This document shows, piece after piece, positions 33,588 to 45,040 of a DNA stretch of 64,000 nt. The notes beneath the pieces were generated by a model. The model made no database searches and had not been told where the DNA came from. It saw nothing but the letters and a program-made list of their open reading frames with translations. The stretch spans positions 2,232,001 through 2,296,000 of the forward strand of contig CAVNZM010000013.1 in NCBI GenBank assembly GCA_963693365.1. Direction: 5' to 3'. Position 1 is the stretch's first letter. The number at the start of each line of letters is the position of its first letter. The translations under genes were made by a program, and so were the position numbers. This stretch comes from Amoebidium appalachense (Eukaryota; Ichthyosporea).

Positions 33588-34108
33588 ACGCACACGCCGC
33601 CACGCAGTACTTTGAGGTCGAGCGCCTGCCATACGTGCAGGACAACCGCCAGAATCTGGTTTTCATCGACGAGGCCTCCGTGTATCTGGACGAGACCCCG
33701 GGCCGAGTGTGGGGGCACCGCGGCTCGCATCACAAAATCCCCAAGCTTAAGCTGTCTTTCCGATAAACGGTCCCGAGCTGTGTGTGTGCTGTGTCCTGTG
33801 TTCTGGCATGTGTGCTTGCTTGCTGCCTGCCTGCCTCTGTACTATTCAACAAGCCCATGAAATGTAAAGCAGGGTGTGTTGCTTGCCGTGTGTTTCCGCC
33901 GTGTACGTGTGTGTGCCTGTCTGACTGTCTGGGGGGCACAGGCAACCTGCTGACAACGCGCAAGCACACGGTCAAGTTTGTGACGGCCACAGAGGTGCAG
34001 GACATAACCCTAAGTGAGGAGGAGAGGCACCATGCAAGCGGTGTGGAGATAGAGCAACACATAGTGGACAGGCTAAAAGCCCTGCACCAGGCCTTCATTG
34101 GCCAATAG
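28695..34108 (+). CDS. PPCS: Phosphopantothenoylcysteine synthetase, eukaryotic type, 9 exons
   Basis: Joins 4'-phosphopantothenate and cysteine in coenzyme A synthesis. Exons: 28695-28823, 30301-30389, 30569-30646, 31641-31660, 31726-31778, 32029-32190, 32621-32740, 33401-33476, 33942-34108. All donors are GT, all acceptors AG and every phase agrees, giving about 297 aa (human about 311). Motifs in order: [20 protein letters not shown] with [10 protein letters not shown] (nucleotide-binding N-terminus), [55 protein letters not shown] and GNLLTTRK. The fourth exon is only 20 nt but is needed to restore phase. The ATG at 28695 has a good context (CGCCATGG) and matches the short N-terminal leader of the family. 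Introns hold poly-C, (CA)n, (TG)n and two minisatellites. Confidence 0.95.
31290..31640. repeat. PPCS intronic repeat, about 61 bp, with MEF2-like sites
   Basis: Four to five units of CTAAAAATAGACCATACTGA, then TTGGTTGTGCAGCCACACGG and TGCACTGCATCCTGGACTAT. CTAAAAATAG occurs exactly near 31301, 31420, 31438, 31498, 31559 and 31620, with variants near 31331 and 31358. The array ends directly before the 20-nt exon. Confidence 0.92.
32191..32325 (+). repeat. 27-bp tandem array starting at a PPCS splice donor
   Basis: The unit GTATGCATGCACACACACTG plus CCTGTTA and G or T is repeated four to five times. The first unit begins with the GT of the real 5' splice site at 32191. Confidence 0.92.
33035..33372. 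repeat. (TG)n-rich microsatellite in PPCS intron
   Basis: Interrupted TG, CTCT and TGCG runs fill most of the intron before exon 33401-33476. Confidence 0.95.
33608..33766 (+). pseudogene. Possible DDE transposase fragment inside a PPCS intron
   Basis: An open frame of about 50 residues, preceded by an AG and ended by a stop, contains [14 protein letters not shown] and then RVWGHRG. This resembles the DDE core of Tc1/mariner or IS630-type transposases, where the second catalytic Asp sits in a hydrophobic-IDE context followed by a W.P/RG segment. It is in the wrong phase to join PPCS exon 33401-33476, so it is not a PPCS exon. The flanking (CA)n and PPCS exons show no inverted repeats. Codon use is GC-rich like the host genes. 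It could also be an alternative terminal exon; the family call is tentative. Confidence 0.35.
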
Positions 34109-34249
34109 CCACGGGCACGCACACACACACACACATACACACACAACAAACACAACACACACATCCAACACATTGACACCTGCACATATACACACACAGA
34201 GAGGAAGCAATGCACCGGCATACGGTGATGCACTCGCCCGCAAGCACGC

Positions 34250-34266
34250 ACGCACACACACACGCA

Positions 34267-34336
<70 letters not shown>

Positions 34337-34340
34337 GACA
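34250..34340. repeat. (CA)n microsatellite downstream of PPCS
   Basis: A long CA run in the convergent spacer between the PPCS stop (34108) and the stop of the minus-strand gene at 34669. The rest of this 560-bp spacer holds poly-C tracts and no supported gene. Confidence 0.95.
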
Positions 34341-34668
34341 CACAAAGGCACAAGTCATGCAGTCGCATGCAGGCAAACACTTATGCACACGGGCACATAG
34401 AGTGCTGCACAGACGCAGGCACGCAGTCACATGCACACACCTCTCACGTGCCGTTCTTTCACCCTTTAGTGTGCCATGGGCTCTGCCCTCGGGCCGCAGC
34501 AGCTGCCCTGTGGGCCTGCCCCCAGTGACGTGCTGCCGCCCATAAACAGTCTCCTTCGTGTGTGACGTGCCAGTAACTTCCCCACTGTACAGTATTCCCG
34601 TCCTCTCCCCCCCCCCCCCCCCCCTCCCTCTCCCTTTCCTCCCCCCCCCCCCCCCCCCCCCCCCCCCC

Positions 34669-35115
34669 CTATTCTGCCGTGCTCAGTGCCTGCAACCTCG
34701 TGTCGTCCAGGGTGTCTGCTAGTGCGTCCACGTCTGCGTCTGGGTCGCCCACCCACTTGCCGTCAGGGAACAGCTCGGCCCGTAGCTGGGCCAGGTCGCT
34801 GTGTATCTCCTCCACCTGCCGGTTGGACAGACTCTTCTGCCGTGGGGCGGGCCGTCTGTCGTACTCGCTGAAGTAGCCGTTGTACTTTTCGTACGTGGGG
34901 TACTCCTCCACCGTGTCGCGGAACGACACCTGCCGCGGGGCCCTGAGGCTCGCTCTGTCGGCCGCAGTAGGCAACTGGTCCGCCACGCGCTGCAGCGCCC
35001 GCACGGGCATACTGGCCTGCCGCACCGGCCGGAACGGGAGCGGCGGCCGTGGCCGTGGCTGCGCGCCTCCCTCCTGTGTCATGGCTGGCGCCGCGCCAGA
35101 TTTGCGCATGCACAC
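34669..35115 (-). CDS. Uncharacterised small protein with RVxF-like motif, single exon
   Basis: An uninterrupted 148-residue frame with host-like codon use; I recognise no family. The N-terminal third is Pro/Arg-rich (RPRPPLPFRPVR). A well-formed segment follows: RQVSFRDTVEEYPTYEKYNG (residues about 61-80), and then a helical, charged C-terminal half (VEEIHSDLAQLRAELFPDGK). RQVSF fits the RVxF docking motif for protein phosphatase 1, so a PP1-binding regulator is possible, by inference only. Start is either 35115 or the Met at 35081. It is transcribed divergently from the exonuclease gene 490 bp away and converges on PPCS. Confidence 0.65.
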   Translation of the reverse strand: MCMRKSGAAPAMTQEGGAQPRPRPPLPFRPVRQASMPVRALQRVADQLPTAADRASLRAPRQVSFRDTVEEYPTYEKYNGYFSEYDRRPAPRQKSLSNRQVEEIHSDLAQLRAELFPDGKWVGDPDADVDALADTLDDTRLQALSTAE

Positions 35116-35605
35116 ACACTAAACCCTAAGGGACGCTCCCCAAAAAACAACAGTTCTGAGAACAGGCTCACTCAAGTGGTCGCCCTGTGGCGCCACGCCC
35201 GTGGCTTGTGGCGGTGTGGATGGTTGCTTCTGTGAGAAACCTAACGAGACAGAAGGGCTGTGAATAAGTGCGCGCCACACGGCACAGTGTGAGCGTGTGT
35301 GTGCGTATATATGCCCACAAAACTTCCACTACCCCCCGCACACTCTTAGAGTCCGTGTTTGAAACAAACTGCTTGGGGCTCATTCGCGAAGTGCCAGCAC
35401 CCTCTTTCACGGCCCAACCAATCGCAACAGTCCGCCAAAAAGCCATACGTGATATCGCATTAATAGCTGGGCTTTAGCACAACTGGAAGGCATCTGATTG
35501 GTTGGGAAAAGGCTGAGACGCACACTAGTGTGTCATACACTGCGCACACACACGAACATACGCATAAACAGGACTCATAGGTGCCTTTGTAAACACGACG
35601 CCAAC
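35116..35605. promoter_or_regulatory. Short bidirectional promoter region
   Basis: 490 bp between two divergent starts. It contains CCAATCG near 35419 and CTGATTGG near 35493, i.e. CCAAT boxes in both orientations, and no open frame. Confidence 0.5.
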
Positions 35606-38258
35606 ATGAACCCCAACGCAAAGGCCTTTGTGCCCAGTGCCTTGGCCCCGGCCTTTGTGCCCGCCAGCCAGCGCGAGCCGGATCCAGCCCAGTCAGCTGT
35701 TGCGGCTGAGGCGGAGGAGTGGGCGGAGGCCTACCCACCTTGGCCCGTGCACTACCCCGTGAGCACGGTGCCCAGGGAGGGCCAGAGGGTGTTCAGTTTG
35801 GACGTCGAGTGTGTGGCTACAGGGCCAGGCCACAGTGCGCGCACACCATGCAGCGTGGTGCTGGTCGACTATGCCTGCAACACAGTCCTGGCTGCTACAA
35901 TACGCCCTAGCGTGAGTCTGGTACCAGGTCACACGGAACTTTGGTGGAGGGAGTGAGGGAGAGGGGCAGTGGGGGGGTGGGGGTGAGTGAGTGTTTGCTC
36001 AGAGTAGTTCCCTTTCATGATTCATGCGTTGCGCCGGCTTTGGTGCTAGCTAAAGGCCGCTGGCGGTACGTTCCCTTCGTGGGTTGGTTTCTGGAAGGCA
36101 TAGATCTGATGGCTGGCCACAGAAATGTGGGGAGTTGGGTGTGGCGTGTGGGTGACGAACGAGAGGGTCCTGCTATACCCAAAGGTAGCTGGCGGTCACT
36201 TATGCAGCTGTGTATTTGGTGAGGAGGAGTGAGGGGCAGAGGAGGAGAGGAAGGCGGGGGGAGGGGGAAGCGGCGAAGGGTTTTCAACTTGCTTTTGGGG
36301 GGAAGGAGGATTCCTCACACGGCAGTTTGCTGACCGTGGCTGCAGGAGCCAGTGTTCAACTACCTGACAGAGATAACGGGCTACAGAGAGGGCGACCTGG
36401 AGGGGGGTGAAGACCTGCAGGCCGTGATGGACAAGGTGGGGGAAGGGGGGGTTCTATGTGGTGGCAAGAGGGGGCAGGGGGGTTGTGTGGCTGGGTTGGT
36501 GGGAGAGGGTGGGGTTTGTGTTGTGTGTTGGTGGCATTGGAGTCATTTTTTTTGGGGGGGGGGGGAGGGGGAGAGGGGGGGGGGGGATGGGGGTTGTGTG
36601 TGTTATTGGGAGGAATGCGGGTAGGGGGAAGGGGGGGTTGCGTGTGTTAGTGATTCGGGGGGGAGGTTACTTTGGGGGGGGGGGGGGGGGGGGAGGTGTG
36701 GTTGTGCTGGTGTGTGTGGGAGGGAGGGGGGAGGGGGAGTATGTTGGTGTGTGTGTGTGGGGGGGGGGGGTTAGGGGGGAGGTTTGTGTGGGCTGGAGGG
36801 CAGGGTTTGTGTGTGCTTGGGGGGTAGACTGGTAGAGTGTGTTTGGGGGGAGGGGGGAAGGCGATGGCTGTTTGAAACAGGGGGAGGCGGGGGACTGTGT
36901 GGACAGGCGCCTGTCATTTATTGGCAAGTGTCCGTGTTTGGTGGTGGTGCAGCCATGTGAGGGGTGGCCACGAATAGTGAGGCAACGGGGGGGCTCAAGG
37001 GGTGAAAAGGGGAGGGGGGGGGGGGGGGGAGGGAGGCTAGAGAGGGGCAGGTGGAATTAGGGTGGGGGGGAGGGGAGGGGGGGACAGGTTTTGTGGGTGT
37101 GTTGGAAGGACGCGGGTTTGTGGTGAGGGTGATGTGGTTCTGTGCGGGTCCTGTGTGTGGTTGGGTGGAGGGCTATGTAGTGGTGGGTGGGGGCACAGCA
37201 GGTTGGTGGGTGTTTTGCGTCTTGGGTTGGGGGAGGCAGAGGGCGGGGTCCACGTGATGACCCGCGCTGCTATAATCTGAAGATTAGACCGGGGGAAGGA
37301 AGGGGAAGGGGGGAGGGGGAGAGACTTGCACTACACCACTGTGAGACGAGTGGGCACTCTCTTTTTGTATCCGTCCTCTCTCCCCCTCCCCACCCTTCCC
37401 CCTCCCCTCCGTGTGCGCGCACACATACACACACACACACGCAAGCTCGCACATCCATGTGCTGGGGGCTGGGAAGTGCAACACACATGCGGGAAGCGGG
37501 GAGTCAATATCTTTTCTGTTATTTCTTTTTTGGGGAAAGGGGGGGGGGGGGGGGGGGGAGCCCCCCCCCGCACTCACCACTCCCCTCCTTCCCCTCTTCT
37601 CACCCACCCACACACTAAATCCATGCAGAAACTAATGTTTGCCTGCTCCTACGTCCACTCACATTCGTGCACGGAACACGAGATTTCTTCGCTCAAACCC
37701 CCCTTTCCGGCTGACATCCGGGGGCATAGCTTTCCGTTCGAAGACGATAAAGTTCCGCCCTAGTAAGCGTGTTACTACCCTGCGGCGTGGGTCAAATCTC
37801 ATATTTTCCCCTCTGATTACGAATTCTGTGGCCTTCGGGACTTAATTCTTTTCAGCTGGTGTAGTATGTTAGCCAGGGAAGTATCGACTTAGGTATCGAC
37901 GGGGGAGCTTCCTAGAAGCCCCGTCTCCTGAGTTCCTATCTATATTTTTCTTGCTTCTGCTTACTGCTGCAACTTTAACCCCCGGCCTTTCCCACTGCCC
38001 TTGCCTGCATAAGCAACCCTGCTCGTCTCTGATCAAGACGGGTGACCTACTCATGTTCAAGTGAAACAGTATCTGAGTTGGGTTTCGTTAACGAGGGGAA
38101 TAGGTCGAAACTCGGGTACTGTGGATGACGTGGGCCCCCCCTGAGGATGGGCTCTGCTTATTATGCATACTCTTTATGTATGGCTTGCATTCTGCATCGT
38201 GTTATCCGTTTGTTCTTGTGTACTTCGTACTTTTTGACGCTTTCAAAACCCCCCCCCC

Positions 38259-38289
<31 letters not shown>

Positions 38290-38755
38290 ACAGCTGCATG
38301 CGGCGCTAGGCCCTGACGTAGTGCTTGTAGGGCAGAGCATCCTCTCTGATGTGCGCTGGATGGGCCTCAAGAAGGCGGTGCACTACGGCCAGCTGGTAGA
38401 GCTCACGGACTACTTCCGTGTCTTCAACCCCCGCTTCAACGGCCTGTCTATATTCAGCCTGGAACACGTTGCTCTAGCGCTGCTTGGTGTGGACCTATCA
38501 GGGCGGGGCTACCACGACCCACGTGATGATGCAGCAGCCAGCATGGAGCTGTACAGGCGCTATATCGAGTACCATGATGGGTCCACGGCACTGGAGCTGA
38601 GCGGGGCATGTGCACACCTGCTTGCCGTGCCCACCAGGCCCTCGTTTGCCAAGCGCTGCAACTGGACCCTGCACGGGGTGTGCATGGCCGCACACACCCC
38701 CTCGAAGTGCACGTGCAGTGACCCCCCCTTTGACCGCAGCAACAGGGACGAGTAG
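35606..38755 (+). CDS. DEDD-family 3'-5' exonuclease-like protein, 3 exons
   Basis: Exons 35606-35911, 36346-36435 and 38294-38755, all GT-AG and phase 0, give about 285 aa. FSLDVECV carries the first acidic pair (DxE). EPVFNYLTEITG matches the segment before the second motif. VLVGQSILSDVRWMGL supplies the second Asp, and YHDPRDDAAASMELYRRY gives the Exo III-type HD..D motif. This is the RNase T/REXO-like fold acting on RNA or DNA 3' ends; the substrate is unknown. The C-terminus is Cys-rich (CNWTLHGVC to KCTC), perhaps a metal-binding extension. The N-terminal 40 residues are low-complexity. The last intron is 1.86 kb and contains a dispersed repeat copy. Confidence 0.8.
38113..38255 (+). 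repeat. Dispersed repeat, copy B (about 140 bp)
   Basis: Second copy of the element at 21500-21640, about 90% identical, again ending in poly-C. It lies in the last intron of the exonuclease gene, about 40 bp before the acceptor, which itself ends a (CA)n run. Confidence 0.85.
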
Positions 38756-41602
38756 AAGGGCTTGCACGTGCATTGCACACAAACACACACGTGGCACTAG
38801 TGTTAGTAGGCCATGTGTGTGCCTGTGGAAGTAGAAATGCGGGTGCATTAATGGCCGACCCACAAATGTAGCCTAGGGCCCTGTGCATATGCAGTGCAAG
38901 GGTAGACAGATAGTTGCTCAGTGCCTGGCCAAGGCCATAGGCTTAGGAATATACATACTGGGCCTGCAGGGCAGGCTGGGGCTGGTTCCCCTCCGGCTAA
39001 GGGATAGATGACACGTGTTTTACAGTTTATACATATATGTATGCCACATGTTTTACAATTTATGCTCGCATGTTTTGCCATATGTTGACAGTTTATGCAT
39101 ATATGTAGGCCATATGCTTTTAGGTTGATGCATATTGATGCCATGTCTTATAGTTTACACATATATTGATTGATGGATAGGTGATATGTTTTATAGTGAA
39201 TGTGGGCACCGTGTGGGTGCACCCATAGGCCCCCCTTGGCTGGGGGGTTGCTTGTGGCCTGGTGCCACGCAGACCAATCAGATAGTGTGGATGTGCTGCA
39301 GCACAGCCACATGTGGTGTATTGACGCCTGCAGCCGTGACCCATATTAGCCAATGAACTTGCTGCATCATACCCCATATTAGCCAATGAACTTGCTGCAT
39401 CATACTCCATATTTGGCAATGAACTTGCTGCATCATGCCCCGTATAGCCAATGAACTTGCTGCATCATACCCCATATTAGCCAATGAACTTGCTGCATCA
39501 TACCCCATATTTGGCAATGCAAGTCGCGCTGCATCATGGCATTCACTGGACAAATTGAATGGCCATGTAGTAGCTAACATCAACAAAGGGACGTATACTT
39601 CGTCTGTGTCTTGATGGGCATATCCATGCATATCGTTTTATGGCCCGAACATGTTGTGTATCCGGTTTGGCCGGAGGCAGCGGCCAATATATATAAGTGC
39701 AATGATCCAACCCTGCACACACACCTGACACCGGGCAGCACACATGCTATCAAACCCCACCCACACCCGCAGGTGCACATGTAAGTTATTCAAATACGCC
39801 CCCACAACTGGCCACGCACCTGTACCACGCACACCCGCACGTCAGACCTCGGGTGTATTGTATCGACCCATGGCCCAATAGCCGGGGCCCTGATGATGCC
39901 ACAAGTATTAATTAGAGGTCGGTGTGGCGCATACGTGCATGCATGGCCGCGGCACACACCAGGTCCTCCAGCCACAGGCACACGCGCCCGTACACACACA
40001 CACACCTGGGCACAGACACACACACACACACACACCCAGCCACATGCACACACACACACCTACAGCCCCAGATCTGGCACACACCTGTACACACATGTAC
40101 CCCCGTGAAAACCACCTCCATCATCTGCAATGTTGTCGACTGTACGCACTGTTGCAAAGTGGACCCGTAATGATCAGGCAGCTGTTAGCCTAGTGACCCC
40201 AAAAACAACATGTGGGGCCACGTGGACCTTGCCCTGTTAGCTGCGCCAACTTGCATGTGGTGTGTTTATCCTCCCGTAGCAAAGGAGCACTAGTTCATTC
40301 ATGCCATACCAGCAAATTGCCAAATTGCAGATTTAGACTTACTGGATAACCATAGCCGTGAATGAAGTCCCCCCCCCCCCCCCCCCCCTCCCCCTCCCTT
40401 TCCCTCCCTTCATGATGGTTGCCTGTGCCTTGTAAGGCCACTGCGGCAGGCCACGACTGAGGCATGCAAAGATCCTCCTACATGATTCCTGTGCCCATGC
40501 GGGGCGAGGTTGGCAGGGGGTGAGCACTGATAGTTTGTCGTGGCCATGGGGCATTGCATATGTGCATGCAGTGCCCTACCTCCTGGTCACGTGGTGTCTG
40601 GCCAATCACAGCCTGCACGTGCTTTATGTTCATGTATCGGGCAGGCCAGGGACAGGGGCATGCATGGAAGGGGGGAGGTATCTGTGTCCAATCAATGGCC
40701 AAGAATTAGGCCACCATGCATGACTTGGAAGTGGCCATAGGCATGGCACTGTGTCTTGCACGTGGGCAGCCAGGGCCTTAGCCTAGCAGAGCCGCAATGA
40801 TCACTTCACGAGTTGGGGCACGTGCGGGCACAGCCACAACAGACGACTAATGCTAGCGTGGCTCAACAGCTGAATATGAAGTGGAAGGGCCCGTCCCCCC
40901 CCCCCCCCCCCCCCCCCTCCCCCACTACCACCACCACCACCCACCCACCCTGTCCCCCTTTCCGGATCTGCCCCGGGGGAAAAGGGGGGTGGGGTGGGGG
41001 GTGGGGGTGGGGGGGAGGGGGGAAATAATGTTAGCCTGACATGGGAAGGGCTATCTAGATAGGGCAGAGAGGTCCGAGGCGTGGTTGTGAGCGAGTGAGC
41101 AAGCAGGCAATAATGGCTTGGATGTCTGAGAAAGGGCCTGGGGATGTAGGGGGGATGGAGGCCCCTAACAGGTGTGTCTGTGTGTGTGTGCAGGGGGGGA
41201 GGGGGGAGGGGGGAGGGGAGAAGGGGAGTTTGGGGTGGGGGGAGGGGGGGGAGAGAAGACAGGTGGCTGCGACTTGGAGTCATAGACAGGCTGGGACAGA
41301 CAGCTGTGGTGCTACTTTCATTTCATTTGCATTCGAGCCACCAAAAAGCCTGATACAGGCATATCATACGTGCATAGATACATAATCCTACCACCGGGCA
41401 TGTATACATGTGGATCCAGAAATAGCTTATTCAGGACTAAGACTAGGTATCAGACGTCTTTTTATGTGCTATCAATCATTAACTCAGTGGTGACTAAGCC
41501 CACACCACGTGCATACCAAGTCACTGCCTTGGCCCTGCATGCTACCACACCACCATTAACCCTACAGAGCACCCCCCCCCCCCCCCCCCCCTCCCCCCCC
41601 TG
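38756..41602. other. Convergent spacer, no gene seen
   Basis: Between the exonuclease stop and the stop of the minus-strand GT31-like gene. It holds a degenerate AT-rich repeat (39010-39200), a 33-bp CCAAT array (39343-39535), CCAATCAG/CCAATCA near 39271 and 40612, and (CA)n near 40010-40060. Poly-C tracts lie at about 40370, 40895 and 41573. Short open frames lack motifs. Confidence 0.5.
39343..39535. repeat. 33-bp tandem repeat, six units, each with CCAAT or GCAAT
   Basis: Unit TTAGCCAATGAACTTGCTGC followed by ATCATACCCCATA. Copies begin near 39346, 39379, 39412, 39444, 39477 and 39510. Two of the copies carry GGCAAT instead of GCCAAT. Confidence 0.92.
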
Positions 41603-42685
41603 CTACATGCCCTGTGGCCCCTCCAAACCAGTGCACAGTTTTGTCCTTGCCAGCACATTCTCCTGGAGCCTGTCCATAATCTCTGCCCCTGCACCGTGCC
41701 ACGCTGCTGCCCCCTCCACACAGGGCCCATCCCCCCCCACCACCCCCAACCCCACCCTGTCCACGTGCATGCCCTGCAGCCCCCTGCCTGCCGCCAGGGC
41801 CAGGGCCAAGTCACGTGACAGCATGGCCATGCCCCCCACCGTGTGCTGCAGCAGTGCGGCATTGCCTGAAGTGGTGTTGGGCCCCGGGGGGGGGTGGGTG
41901 TGTGCGGCAGCAAATAGACCCGTGGGCTGGCGCATCAGCATGTGGTACTTGACGAGGGGTGTGTGCAGGTACGTGTGGCCGTGCACGAGCACAACGTAGA
42001 ACGCCCCGCACAGCTCGGCCCCCCAGGCCCACACCCCCCGTGCCCTGTCGTCCAGCCCCTCTGCGCCCTGCCTGCAGCCCAGCACGAGCAGGTCCCCGTG
42101 TGCCTGTGCCTCTGTCTCCAGCCGGGCCCACTCCCCCCCCTCTGTGGGGGCACACACCACAAACCGCAGCACCAGCCTTGCACGTACAGGCCCCGGCCAC
42201 CGCCCCCAGTGCTCCCGCCAGTGTGCCCTGCGCCCGTGCCCCTCCTCGTCTGCCGCACTGACCACACCCACAGCTCCCACCACGTCCACCCTCTGCCGCG
42301 TGGCCTTGCCCCCCCACGGGTCACAGGGTCCCTCCAGCCCGGTGTAGCCGCTGGCCAGCCTTAGCGGTCGGTAGGCAGTGTCTGGGTCTGGGGACAGGGC
42401 AGGGGGCCTCGTGTCTGTGCCCGTGTGTGCGCCCTGCCTCATCCACAGCAGCCCCACCACCACCACGAACAGTAGCACCCCAGCCAGCCGCTTAACCCTG
42501 GCCCCCAGCCGGCTAGAAAACGGGTCAGTCAGGCTCACAGGGGTGCCTGGGCGGGGCGAAACACTGCGGTGGGGTAGTGGGGGTGACCGGGCCGGCCATG
42601 CCCCGGCGGCCATAGGGCCCTGAGAAGAGGGGTCACCCCTGGCTGTCGGCGTGTCGGGAAAGGTGTGGCCGAGCCGGTGTTGCAC
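41603..42685 (-). CDS. Type II membrane GT31-like protein lacking the DxD motif
   Basis: A single 360-residue frame. A cytosolic Pro/Arg/Ser tail (1-65) and one membrane segment (RLAGVLLFVVVVGLLW, about 66-82) give the Golgi type II layout. The lumenal part follows the beta-1,3-glycosyltransferase (GT31) pattern: HWREHWGRW (R..W), LVLRFVVCAP, ARLETEAQAHGDLLVLG (E...GD) and FYVVLVHGHTYLHT, then GGMAMLSRDLALALA. In active GT31 enzymes the FYVVL strand leads into DDD or DxD, which binds the metal and sugar nucleotide; here HGH occupies that place (about 235-237). The later EDV region reads VDRVGLGV. A catalytically inactive relative or an altered enzyme is likely. The GT31 link is my reading of the pattern, not a search. 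Confidence 0.6.
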   Translation of the reverse strand: MQHRLGHTFPDTPTARGDPSSQGPMAAGAWPARSPPLPHRSVSPRPGTPVSLTDPFSSRLGARVKRLAGVLLFVVVVGLLWMRQGAHTGTDTRPPALSPDPDTAYRPLRLASGYTGLEGPCDPWGGKATRQRVDVVGAVGVVSAADEEGHGRRAHWREHWGRWPGPVRARLVLRFVVCAPTEGGEWARLETEAQAHGDLLVLGCRQGAEGLDDRARGVWAWGAELCGAFYVVLVHGHTYLHTPLVKYHMLMRQPTGLFAAAHTHPPPGPNTTSGNAALLQHTVGGMAMLSRDLALALAAGRGLQGMHVDRVGLGVVGGDGPCVEGAAAWHGAGAEIMDRLQENVLARTKLCTGLEGPQGM

Positions 42686-42921
42686 AATGTGTGCCTGGCG
42701 AGGTGGTCAGTGGTTGAAGGCTTTTTTGGGGGGCCTATTTACAGACCTGGCACTGCGAGTGTTGTGCTGGATCTAAGGTCCGTGTGCGTGCCCAGAAAAA
42801 CCAGGCTGATATCACTGTGTCGCGCTGTCAAAACTGGCTGCCTTACAAGCTCAGGGACAAAAGGTGTGCCTGCCTACCGGTACCAGTGCACCCTTGCTAT
42901 CTAGAGCTCTCTCTCTCTCTA

Positions 42922-43006
<85 letters not shown>

Positions 43007-44353
43007 GTGTGCGCGTGCGTTGTCTGTGTGTGTGCGTGTGTGTGTGGCTATCTGTCTGTCCGTGTAAGTGCATGCCTTGCTGGGAAAATAAAACGGCCAG
43101 CCAATCAGCATTCCACTTCCATGAGCCACCTCAGTTAGCCTTTTTTGGCTAATCAGCTGCCCTGGGCGGCTGGAGTTTCGAGCCCTGCACTGTCCAGTGC
43201 GGCAGTGCCCATGCATATGCAGGGGCTCGGGCATGCATCGCCCCTGCTCAGCGGCCAGCCGGCGACCCTACATGATGGTTCGTCATTGTATCTTGGTGAC
43301 TAAATTACGCCTACAGAAAAATATAAAAGGGATTTATGTGTAATTACTTGTACGGGCATGCTGTTGGTGGTAAAACTTCTCTCACCTCACATGACCCAAA
43401 GTTTCGCGCTCTGATTGGTGCGCACGCACTGCGCAACCAATCAAATTAGTGATTCTTGGGCCTCACGTCAGAAAGTTGTACAGCACCTTCAACTGTTTGT
43501 GGCTTTTATTTCCACAAAAATAACTCTTAGAAATATTATATAAACCTGGATACTATGTACTGCACTATGCATGTATAGAGGGGGCAAGAAAGAAGTCACG
43601 CATGACATCGTCTGGTGTGACGGCGGCGTCCCAGTGGATCCCCCAAAACTTCCTACTGTGGGGCGAGTGGTGTGTATGTAACCATGCTCCCGGGAATTTG
43701 AGACCCCATTTCCATATGTGTGTAACAGTATGTAATTAGTAACTACGGAAAATGGAGCTCAGTTATACCAGAATATTCCTTTTTAGAGTACATTTATTGA
43801 TTTTTCTCTTTATGTAGGACCACATGCAGTCCTATGTCTGTAACGGAATTTTACGTGGCCTAATTCTCGAAACTGGAAAATCGGAAAATCCGCTGTTACA
43901 CAAACACGACCTGCTTCACACACATGCGTGTTGGGGGATCCTCTCAGTTGAGCTGTGGCCAATCAGAAGGCTGGGTATGTCGATCGGAAAAGCTGGCACG
44001 CGCCGGTAACTCGGCTCACAACAATGCCGGAATATAAATCGTAAAAACGTTGCATTTGTGTGAATATGATTTTTTTTCTTTTGTGAATATGCGCCACAAT
44101 TGGCCGCATTGTTTAGTTAAAAACCCCCTAAAACAAGCTTACTGTAACCGTTATCATTCCCCAACATGCGTTGAACTCTGAAAGCAAGTTGACTTGGCTA
44201 TCAAATAGAAACGCAGCCATGTGACCAGTGCGCACACAAACACAACACAAAACACCTTCTTTTTTTTGTACACACACACGAGGGTTGCACAAAACCAGGG
44301 CCACAACCACCCAGCCACCACACACACCAACCAACAGCCTTCCCTTCACAACC
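42686..44353. promoter_or_regulatory. Divergent spacer, GT31-like gene and GGH
   Basis: Contains a (CT)n-(GT)n tract at 42905-43010 and at least four NF-Y-type boxes: CCAATCAG (43100), CTGATTGG (43410), CCAATCA (43437) and CCAATCAG (43962). The rest is AT-rich with no supported gene. Confidence 0.5.
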
Positions 44354-44999
44354 ATGCACCTGCACGCGCTTGCTGCCGCCTTGGCGCTGCCGGCGGCCGT
44401 CTCCGCCATCCCCTGGAATGCAGGGCCTGTTATTGGCGTGCTGACCGCACCATGGTGCGAAAAACCCGATGGCAAGAGCGGGTTTGGGGAGGGCTGCGAG
44501 AACTCGCCCGTCAGCGGGTTCAGCGTGCTGGAGGTCAAGTGGCTGGAGCAGGCAGGCGCCAAGGTCGTGCCTGTGCGCTACAACGCACCCAGAGAGGAAC
44601 TAGACAAGTTGTTCACCAGCCTCAATGGGCTGCTGTACACGGGGGGCATGCTGAGCCTGCTGCCTAACACCACATACTACCAGACCGCAAAGTACTTCTA
44701 TGACCGCGTAAACACAGCGTACGACCAGGGCGACTATTTCCCTCTCATTGGCATCTGCATGGGCTTCCAGCTGCTTAACATCATGACAGCTGAAGACTAC
44801 AGGTGCGCCCACTCGTGCAATGTTCGATGGGTTGAGAGTATGTTGTCATACAGCCTGATAGATGAGTAGGTGCTACCAATTCTAAATATGTGCACTAGAA
44901 CTGGTGTGCCAAATTTTAGGAGAAGTGGATGGAGGAGAAAAGTGAAGGATGAAAGGGGGAGGAGGAGGGGGGAGGGGAGTGGGTGGGTGAGTGTGTGTG

Positions 45000-45040
<41 letters not shown>

